From Clostridia bacterium (lineage in GTDB: Bacteria > Bacillota_A > Clostridia > Christensenellales > Aristaeellaceae): DNA of 6,692 nt. Shown piece by piece: positions 1 to 4,513 of this stretch. The notes below the pieces were generated by a model. It ran no database searches. It was given only the letters and a program-made list of their open reading frames with translations, and was not told where the DNA came from. The stretch spans positions 1 to 6,692 of the forward strand of contig JAFQGN010000337.1 in assembly GCA_017398245.1 (NCBI GenBank), written 5' to 3'. A program made the position numbers and the translations under genes. Numbering within the stretch: position 1 is the first letter of the stretch; each line of letters begins with the position of its first letter.

Positions 1-903
1 AAAACCCCACCAGCTTTCGTACTGATCAGGCCATTGTTTGAAGGTGTACCAGCTGGCGTAGGGCGAATCCTTCTTGGCATAGGCGCCCACGCCGCCGTAG
101 CGGCCGTAGCGGTCAAAATACATGCTGTCGGACCCGGTATGGGAGAACACGCCGTCCAAAAGGACGCGCATGCCCAGCTTTTTCGCCTCGGCGCAGAGAG
201 TAACGAGGTCTTCTTCCGTGCCGAAGGAGGGGTCGATCTGCATGTAACAGCCGGTATCGTATTTATGGTTGGAGCGCGCCCTGAAAATGGGGTTGAGGTA
301 GATCACACCCACGCCCAGGCTTTGGATGTAGGGCAGCTTCTGCGTGATGCCCCGAAGATCGCCGCCGAAGAAATCGGTCGCGGCGCAGTCTGCCCCGCAG
401 ATCTTCATTTCCGGGTCGTCGAACCAGTTTTCGTGGTACCAGCAGTCCGGATGGAGGCATTCCTTCGCGTCCTTTTTGCCGGAGGAGAAGAAGCGGTCCG
501 GAAAGATCTGATAGAGGGCTGCGCCGTGGGTCCAGTCCGGGGTTTTGAAGCGGGGATCGTACACGGTGATCTGGAAGGACGGAGGCTCGTGCATGGCAGA
601 GCAGCCCTCGCCGCCGAGATTGTCGCCCGCATTGCCGTAGAGGCAGGTGCGGCCGGCCTCATCCTGCAGGATGAAATAATACCAGTACACGCCTGCGGTG
701 GCGGGCAGAGTGATCTCCGCTTCAAAGGCGTTTGCGCGGCGGGTCATTTCGTAGCGCTCTTCGTGGTCTTCAAACCAGCCGCGCACGAACGCGGAGGCGA
801 AACTCTCGTCCGCCTCAATGCGCAAACGCACTTTGGCGCCCGCGGGACGGGCGCCAAAGGGATATCGGTAATTCGAATTTCGGGAGTTGTGATACAGTGC
901 CAT
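1..903 (-). CDS. GH13 alpha-glycosidase (neopullulanase/cyclomaltodextrinase-like), N-terminal 301 residues, partial at window edge
   Basis: Predicted cytoplasmic enzyme that hydrolyses alpha-glucosidic bonds in maltodextrins or branched glucan. Translating the minus strand from 903 gives 301 open codons running off the left edge. Residues 1 to about 120 look like the beta-sandwich (CBM34-like) domain of the neopullulanase/cyclomaltodextrinase group, with an aromatic run GVYWYYF at 71-77. The TIM barrel then begins with YQIFPDRF (131-138), FFGGDLRGI (178-186), YLNPIF (202-207), NHKYDT (212-217) and GH13 region I DGVFSHTG (250-257). Region I has Ser254 where Asn is canonical; I recall this variant in related clostridial proteins. 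The catalytic Asp, Glu and Asp of regions II-IV are outside the window, so activity cannot be confirmed. No signal peptide is seen. The ATG (903-901) overlaps the glgP stop as TAATG, with GGAG at 912-909 five bases upstream, indicating translational coupling. Substrate specificity cannot be settled from this fragment. Confidence 0.93.
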   Translation of the reverse strand, partial: MALYHNSRNSNYRYPFGARPAGAKVRLRIEADESFASAFVRGWFEDHEERYEMTRRANAFEAEITLPATAGVYWYYFILQDEAGRTCLYGNAGDNLGGEGCSAMHEPPSFQITVYDPRFKTPDWTHGAALYQIFPDRFFSSGKKDAKECLHPDCWYHENWFDDPEMKICGADCAATDFFGGDLRGITQKLPYIQSLGVGVIYLNPIFRARSNHKYDTGCYMQIDPSFGTEEDLVTLCAEAKKLGMRVLLDGVFSHTGSDSMYFDRYGRYGGVGAYAKKDSPYASWYTFKQWPDQYESWWGF

Positions 904-3350
904 TACAGCTCCAGCGGCTTAAGATGCCAGATCTTTTCGTTGTACTCGGCGATGGAACGGTCGGAAGCGAACACGCCGGAGGAGGCGGTGTTGCGCACGG
1001 CCATGGCCCACCACTTGTCGGGGTTCTTCCAGGTGTTCATCATATCGTTCTGCGCGCGCAGGTAATCCGGCAGATCCTTCAGGACGAAATACTGGTCGGC
1101 ACGGCCGCCGAAATCGCCAAAGAGAAGGGTGTGGTACAGATCCTGGAACCTGCGGGGATCGGACGGGCAGAGAGTGCCGTCGATGAGCATTTCCAGAGCA
1201 CGGCGGATCTCGATATTGGTCTCGTACACTTCGCTGGCGCGATAGGTCCTCTCGGCGCGTTCGACTTCTTCAAGCCTCATGCCGAAGATGAAGATGTTCT
1301 CGTCGCCCACAGCCTGACGCATTTCCACATTGGCGCCGTCGAGGGTGCCGATGGTCAGCGCGCCGTTCATCATGAACTTCATGTTGCCGGTGCCGCTGGC
1401 TTCCTTGCCGGCGGTGGAGATCTGCTCGGAAATTTCGGTGGCGGGGATGAGCAGCTCGGCGTTGGAGACGTTGTAGTTCTCCAGGAAGACCACGTTGAGC
1501 AGCTGGCTGGCGCGCGGGTGCTTCTTGATCAGCTCGGACACGGCGTTGATCAGCTGGATGATGAGCTTGGCGCGGCCGTAGCCCGGGGCGGACTTGGCGC
1601 CGAAGATGAAGGTGCGCGGCGGCATATCCAGGTTCGGGTTATCCACGATGCGGTTATAAGTGACCATGATGGACAGGATGTTCATCAGCTGCCTCTTATA
1701 CTCGTGCAGGCGCTTGGCCTGGCTGTCGAAGATATCGTCCGGACGCAGGATGGCGCCCTGGGTGCGCTGCATATAGGCGGCAAGGCGGGCCTTGTTGGCC
1801 TTTTTCACCTTGGCGAACTCGGCGCGGAAGGCGGCGTCCTCGGCAAAGGGCATGAGCTTTTCCAGCTCTTCCGGATGCGCGCGCCAGCCCTGGCCGATGG
1901 CCTCGTCCAGAAGATCGGCCAGCTTGGTGTTGGCCTGCATCAGCCAGCGGCGATGGGTGATGCCGTTGGTGATGGCGTGGATCTTGCCGGGCTCCATGAT
2001 GTAATAATCATGGAAGGTCTGCTTGCGCAGGATATCGGTATGGATCTGAGAAACGCCGTTGACGGCATGGCAGGAAGCCACGCACAGGTTGGCCATCTGC
2101 ACCTGACCGTAGGCCAGGATGGCCATATGGCCGATGCGCTCCCACTGGCCGGGGTAGACTTCCCACAGCTTGGCGCACAGGCGCTTGTTCATCTCTTCGA
2201 GGATCATGTAGATGCGGGGCAGCAGGTTGCGGAACATATCTTCCGGCCAGCGCTCCAGCGCTTCCGCCATGATGGTATGGTTGGTGTAGGAGAAGGTGCG
2301 GCGGCAGATATCCTCGGCGTCTTCCCAGCTCAGGCCGTGTTCATCCATCAGGATGCGCATGAGCTCCGGAATGGCGACGGCCGGATGGGTATCGTTGATC
2401 TGGATGGCGACCTTATCCGGGAAGATGGAGAAATCGTTGCCGTGAACCTGGATAAAGTCCTTCACAGCATACTGGATGGACGCGGAGGAGAAGAAGTACT
2501 GCTGCTTGAGGCGCAGTTCGCGGCCTTCGCGGTGGGTATCTTCCGGATAGAGGACCTTGGAGATGACCTCGGCCAGCTCGCGCTCTTCCATGGCGCGGGC
2601 ATACTGGCCGCGGTTGAACTCGAACATATCGATAGACTTGACCGCATGGGCGGACCACAGGCGCAGCATGTTTACCATGGAGCTGTCGTAGCCCAGCACA
2701 GGCATTTCGTAGGGAACGGCCTGCACGGTCTTATAGTCCAGATGCTGGAACACGGTACGGCCGTTTTCCTCGACCGGCCGGATATAGCCGCCGAAATGGA
2801 CCTCGACGGTCTGATCGGGGCGGCAGATTTCCCAGACGTTGCCGTTGGCCAGCCAGTTGTCGGGCATTTCGACCTGGCAGCCGTCTACGATCTTCTGGCG
2901 GAACAGGCCGTATTCATAGCGGATGGAGCAGCCCATGGCGGGCAGCTGCAGCGCGGTGAGCGAATCCAGGAAGCAGGCGGCGAGGCGGCCCAGACCGCCG
3001 TTGCCCAGGCCCGGGTCGCTCTCCTGCTCGAAAATTTCGGGCAGCGGGATATTCAGCTCTTCCAGAGCCTTGATATAGTTCTTTTCGTTCACCAGATTGA
3101 TCATGTTGTTGTGCAGAGCGCGGCCGACGAGGAACTCGGCGGAGAGGTAGTACACCTTCTTGGCCTTTTCCTTCTTGCGCACACCGCGGGAAGCGGCGCG
3201 GCGCTCCATCACTTCGTCGCGAACGGTCATCGCGATGGCCTGCCAGATCTGCTGGGAAGTGGCCTCGGAAATATCGCAGCCGAATTCGCGTTCGATTTTG
3301 CCGAGGATCGATTCTTTGATCTCCTCGGTGGTCATCCTGCCATAGAGCAT
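903..3350 (-). CDS. glgP: Glycogen/maltodextrin phosphorylase (GT35), 815 aa
   Basis: PLP-dependent phosphorylase that releases glucose-1-phosphate from non-reducing ends of glycogen or maltodextrin in the cytoplasm. The length (815 aa) equals the usual bacterial size. Family signatures run end to end: YYLSAEFLVGR (about 67-77), DPGLGNGGLGRLAACFLDS (112-130), INDTHPA (318-324), KRLHEYKRQ (546-554), and the PLP site EASGTGNMKF, with Lys658 as the expected Schiff-base lysine, followed by MNGALTIGTLDGANVE. The frame is open 46 codons further upstream to 3488, but that stretch contains the promoter and has no family similarity. I chose ATG 3350-3348 because GGAGG lies at 3366-3362 and the protein then begins with the typical MTTEEIKESI-like segment; ATG 3335 is a weaker alternative. 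It is the first gene of an operon with the GH13 enzyme. No site that would show metabolite control is evident. Glycogen versus maltodextrin preference is undecided. Confidence 0.97.
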   Translation of the reverse strand: MLYGRMTTEEIKESILGKIEREFGCDISEATSQQIWQAIAMTVRDEVMERRAASRGVRKKEKAKKVYYLSAEFLVGRALHNNMINLVNEKNYIKALEELNIPLPEIFEQESDPGLGNGGLGRLAACFLDSLTALQLPAMGCSIRYEYGLFRQKIVDGCQVEMPDNWLANGNVWEICRPDQTVEVHFGGYIRPVEENGRTVFQHLDYKTVQAVPYEMPVLGYDSSMVNMLRLWSAHAVKSIDMFEFNRGQYARAMEERELAEVISKVLYPEDTHREGRELRLKQQYFFSSASIQYAVKDFIQVHGNDFSIFPDKVAIQINDTHPAVAIPELMRILMDEHGLSWEDAEDICRRTFSYTNHTIMAEALERWPEDMFRNLLPRIYMILEEMNKRLCAKLWEVYPGQWERIGHMAILAYGQVQMANLCVASCHAVNGVSQIHTDILRKQTFHDYYIMEPGKIHAITNGITHRRWLMQANTKLADLLDEAIGQGWRAHPEELEKLMPFAEDAAFRAEFAKVKKANKARLAAYMQRTQGAILRPDDIFDSQAKRLHEYKRQLMNILSIMVTYNRIVDNPNLDMPPRTFIFGAKSAPGYGRAKLIIQLINAVSELIKKHPRASQLLNVVFLENYNVSNAELLIPATEISEQISTAGKEASGTGNMKFMMNGALTIGTLDGANVEMRQAVGDENIFIFGMRLEEVERAERTYRASEVYETNIEIRRALEMLIDGTLCPSDPRRFQDLYHTLLFGDFGGRADQYFVLKDLPDYLRAQNDMMNTWKNPDKWWAMAVRNTASSGVFASDRSIAEYNEKIWHLKPLEL
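909..912 (-). promoter_or_regulatory. Shine-Dalgarno of the GH13 gene inside the glgP end
   Basis: GGAG (912 down to 909) lies in the last codons of glgP, five bases before the ATG at 903. With the TAATG stop-start overlap it fits reinitiation by ribosomes finishing glgP. Confidence 0.7.
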
Positions 3351-3361
3351 TGTCGATTCAT

Positions 3362-3366
3362 CCTCC
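3362..3366 (-). promoter_or_regulatory. Shine-Dalgarno deciding the glgP start
   Basis: GGAGG on the minus strand, 11 bases before ATG 3350. The spacing is slightly long, but no other in-frame start nearby has a better site; the ATG at 3335 has GGCAGG directly against it. Confidence 0.65.
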
Positions 3367-3436
3367 GTCTTGCTTGCATACACGGCGGTCTTGCCCCCGT
3401 GCGGCGGAATTCTTTCTATTAAAAGAGATGCTTGAT

Positions 3437-3466
3437 AGTATAGCACAGGTTTGCCGCTTTGTCCAA
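3437..3466 (-). promoter_or_regulatory. Sigma-A-like promoter of the glgP operon (extended -10)
   Basis: On the minus strand TTGGAC (3466-3461) is followed after 18 bases by TATACT (3442-3437). A TGC directly before the hexamer makes an extended -10 element. Transcription should begin near 3430, giving a leader of about 80 nt before ATG 3350. The leader contains a weak 5-bp hairpin (CACGG/CCGTG), with nothing like a known riboswitch. The promoter lies inside the N-terminal extension of the longest glgP frame, which argues against that longer start. Confidence 0.78.
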
Positions 3467-3620
3467 ACATTCCGGTTAAGAAGCACAAAGTAAACCGTTT
3501 TTGCGCCGTTTTTTTACCTTGTTTTTGCAGGAATGTTCGTGCTGAAGGAAAGAGATGCAGGAACTGGTTTTTCTGGCGGCGGAGTTTTCAAAAAAGTGGC
3601 GGCAAAATAGCCAAAAACGC

Positions 3621-3649
3621 TTGTCAAATATGGGCAAAAGGGGTATACT
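3621..3649 (+). promoter_or_regulatory. Sigma-A-like promoter of the regulator/acyl-CoA synthetase unit
   Basis: TTGTCA (3621-3626) and TATACT (3644-3649) are separated by exactly 17 bases. Start of transcription is expected near 3656, leaving a leader of about 28 nt to the ATG at 3684. A short inverted repeat GGGT (3642-3645)/ACCC (3652-3655) spans the -10 box, and GGCAAAA/GCCAAAA motifs at 3601, 3610 and 3633 surround the -35 box. Either could bind the regulator for autoregulation; this is inference. Confidence 0.82.
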
Positions 3650-3667
3650 GCACCCAAATTTTATGCC

Positions 3668-3674
3668 GGAGAGG
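3668..3674 (+). promoter_or_regulatory. Shine-Dalgarno deciding the regulator start
   Basis: GGAGAGG with nine bases before ATG 3684. The in-frame ATG at 3675 directly abuts this site and is therefore unlikely to be used. Confidence 0.65.
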
Positions 3675-3683
3675 ATGAGGGGA

Positions 3684-4238
3684 ATGACCACGCAGGAGAG
3701 GCAGATCGCCATGCGCATCCGCGAGCTGCGCGAGATCAGCGATTTTACGGTGGAAGAGGTCTGCGAGGGTGTGGACGTGAGCGCGGAGGAATACGTGGCC
3801 TATGAAGCGGGCGAGAAGGATATTCCGATCAGCCTGCTGCTGCGGCTGAGCGCATTTTACAAGGTGGATACGACCACCATCCTGACCGGCGAGGCGCCCA
3901 AGCTTTCCGTGTGCGCGGTGACGCGCAAGAACATGGGCGTGGAGATCGACCGTGCGGAGCACTATGTATACAAAAACCTTGCGTACAATTTCAACCACAG
4001 GCGCGTGGAGCCGCTCTTTGTCACGGTGGATCCCGGCGAAAACAGCGATATGGCGACCGACAGCCATTCCGGGCACGAGTTCGATTATGTGCTCGAGGGC
4101 GCGCTGCGGCTGAAGGTGGGCAATCAGGAGATCGAGCTCTACCCCGGCGACAGCGCGTATTACGATTCCATCCACCCCCATGCCATGCAGGCCATGGGCG
4201 ATGTGCCCTGCCGCTTTCTGGCCATCGTGATCCCGTAA
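3684..4238 (+). CDS. XRE-family helix-turn-helix regulator with C-terminal cupin domain, 184 aa
   Basis: Predicted cytoplasmic transcription factor. Residues about 7-65 form a Cro/C1-type HTH (RIRELREISDFTVEEV, then VSAEEYVAYEAGEKDIPIS and LLLRLSAFYKVD). Residues about 105-183 form a cupin_2 barrel with GHEFDYVLEGALRLKVG (130-146) and YPGDSAYYDSIHPH (153-166). Candidate metal or ligand residues are His128, His131, Glu132, Glu138 and His166. The 184-aa length is normal for this two-domain class. The frame is open back to 3555, but the promoter at 3621-3649 lies within that extension, so ATG 3684 is preferred, with GGAGAGG at 3668-3674 nine bases upstream. The gene precedes the acyl-CoA synthetase fusion on the same strand, 275 bases away, and is the obvious candidate regulator for it and for its own promoter. 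The ligand is unknown; cupins of this class often bind small organic effectors or metals. Confidence 0.93.
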   Translation: MTTQERQIAMRIRELREISDFTVEEVCEGVDVSAEEYVAYEAGEKDIPISLLLRLSAFYKVDTTTILTGEAPKLSVCAVTRKNMGVEIDRAEHYVYKNLAYNFNHRRVEPLFVTVDPGENSDMATDSHSGHEFDYVLEGALRLKVGNQEIELYPGDSAYYDSIHPHAMQAMGDVPCRFLAIVIP

Positions 4239-4240
4239 GG

Positions 4241-4324
4241 AGGGGCACGGGGGAACGTTAGGGGCGCTGCCCCTAACACCCTGCTCAAGGGACAATGTCC
4301 CTTAAGAATCCCATATTTGGGGAT
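4241..4324 (+). repeat. Multi-hairpin intergenic repeat, copy 1
   Basis: It begins two bases after the regulator stop. Hairpin A has a perfect 9-bp stem, GTTAGGGGC (4257-4265) and GCCCCTAAC (4269-4277), with loop GCT. A 5' G-run (4249-4253) and CCC (4279-4281) can close an outer stem. Hairpin B is AAGGGACA (4287-4294)/TGTCCCTT (4296-4303). Hairpin C is ATCCC (4308-4312)/GGGAT (4320-4324). The same order of parts recurs in copies 2 and 3. No U-run follows hairpin A or B, so a classic intrinsic terminator is not supported, although the structure could slow polymerase or protect the upstream mRNA end. Confidence 0.85.
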
Positions 4325-4329
4325 AAAAT
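4302..4329 (+). promoter_or_regulatory. Weak candidate promoter for the acyl-CoA synthetase gene
   Basis: TTAAGA (4302-4307) and TAAAAT (4324-4329) with a 16-base spacer match sigma-A consensus at 4/6 and 5/6 positions. The -35 would sit in the repeat's hairpin B edge. Another even weaker pair is CAGACA (4374-4379) and TATGTT (4396-4401). Neither is convincing, and read-through from the promoter at 3621-3649 is as likely. Confidence 0.25.
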
Positions 4330-4375
4330 GCCGACAAGACGCATGGTTTTTTGTTTGTGCCGATAAGAAGACGCA
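4329..4375 (+). repeat. Imperfect direct repeat between the two inverted hairpin elements
   Basis: TGCCGACAAGACGCA (4329-4343) recurs as TGCCGATAAGAAGACGCA (4358-4375), differing by one substitution and a 3-base insertion. Start-to-start distance is 29 bp, close to three helical turns. This may be an operator pair for the upstream regulator or a chance duplication. Confidence 0.5.
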
Positions 4376-4385
4376 GACAGCTGTG

Positions 4386-4399
4386 CATATGGCAATATG
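4386..4399. promoter_or_regulatory. Short palindrome CATAT-N4-ATATG, possible operator
   Basis: CATAT (4386-4390) and ATATG (4395-4399) are separated by GGCA. It lies in the synthetase leader between the two inverted repeats. A dimeric regulator such as the upstream XRE protein could bind such a site, but nothing further supports it. Confidence 0.3.
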
Positions 4400-4407
4400 T
4401 TCGGAAC

Positions 4408-4487
4408 GACCCTAATTGAGGGGTCAAGGGGAAATCATTTCCCCTTGCAGGGGTTCCGGGGGCGGCGCCCCCGGACGTGCCCCTGCA
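4408..4487 (-). repeat. Multi-hairpin intergenic repeat, copy 2 (inverted)
   Basis: This copy is in the opposite orientation to copy 1. Read on the plus strand: hairpin C GACCC (4408-4412)/GGGTC (4421-4425); hairpin B CAAGGGGAAA (4425-4434)/TTTCCCCTTG (4438-4447), 10 bp with loop TCA; an outer clamp GCAGGGG (4447-4453)/CCCCTGC (4480-4486) enclosing hairpin A TCCGGGGGC (4455-4463)/GCCCCCGGA (4467-4475), 9 bp with a 3-base loop. It is the best-formed copy. Compared with copies 1 and 3 the stem bases differ but pairing is kept. It ends about 13 bases before the synthetase Shine-Dalgarno, so it could influence translation initiation. Confidence 0.85.
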
Positions 4488-4499
4488 CAGAGATACTTT

Positions 4500-4506
4500 A
4501 GGAGGT
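4500..4506 (+). promoter_or_regulatory. Strong Shine-Dalgarno of the acyl-CoA synthetase fusion
   Basis: AGGAGGT, seven bases before ATG 4514; nearly a perfect complement of the 16S rRNA tail, and it fixes this start. Confidence 0.85.
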
Positions 4507-4513
4507 CGGTGGG

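Larger units (their letters stand above)
3351..3683. other. Divergent intergenic region between glgP and the XRE-cupin regulator
   Basis: These 333 bases hold two outward-facing promoters (3437-3466 minus, 3621-3649 plus) and no credible gene; the open frames here cross the promoters and lack family similarity. The centre is rich in short T and A tracts (T5 3498-3502, T7 3509-3515, T5 3522-3526, T5 3568-3572, A6 3590-3595, A5 3613-3617). The first three tracts repeat about every 12 bp, which may give local curvature. Three GGCAAAA/GCCAAAA motifs (3601, 3610, 3633) flank the plus-strand -35 box and are possible operator units. I see no terminator, as none is needed between divergent genes. Confidence 0.7.

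Noticed and set aside
34..1065. 343-codon plus-strand frame
   Set aside because: It overlaps the GH13 start and glgP end antisense; both minus-strand proteins show clear family motifs and this frame shows none.
732..3422. 896-codon open frame on the plus strand opposite glgP
   Set aside because: It is antisense to a certain glgP, lacks recognisable motifs and has the low-complexity composition (H, G, A, V, D, L rich) typical of the mirror of a GC-rich gene.
3351..3488. 46-residue N-terminal extension of GlgP
   Set aside because: The extension contains the extended -10 promoter and is not part of the GlgP family; the ATG at 3350 with GGAGG upstream gives the normal length.
3451..3678. Small plus-strand frame of 75 codons in the divergent intergenic region
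   Set aside because: No good Shine-Dalgarno, Cys/Arg/Phe-rich sequence with no domain, and it spans both promoter regions.
3555..3683. 43-residue N-terminal extension of the XRE-cupin regulator
   Set aside because: The TTGTCA-17-TATACT promoter lies inside it, so it would not be transcribed from that promoter.
4257..4303. Intrinsic terminator after the regulator gene
   Set aside because: The hairpins are strong, but no run of T follows either stem; the T6 run at 4347-4352 has no stem directly before it. The recurring architecture is better explained as a repeat element.
4241..4487. CRISPR-like repeats
   Set aside because: Only two copies lie here, in opposite orientation, with no regular spacers; they are structured palindromic elements.
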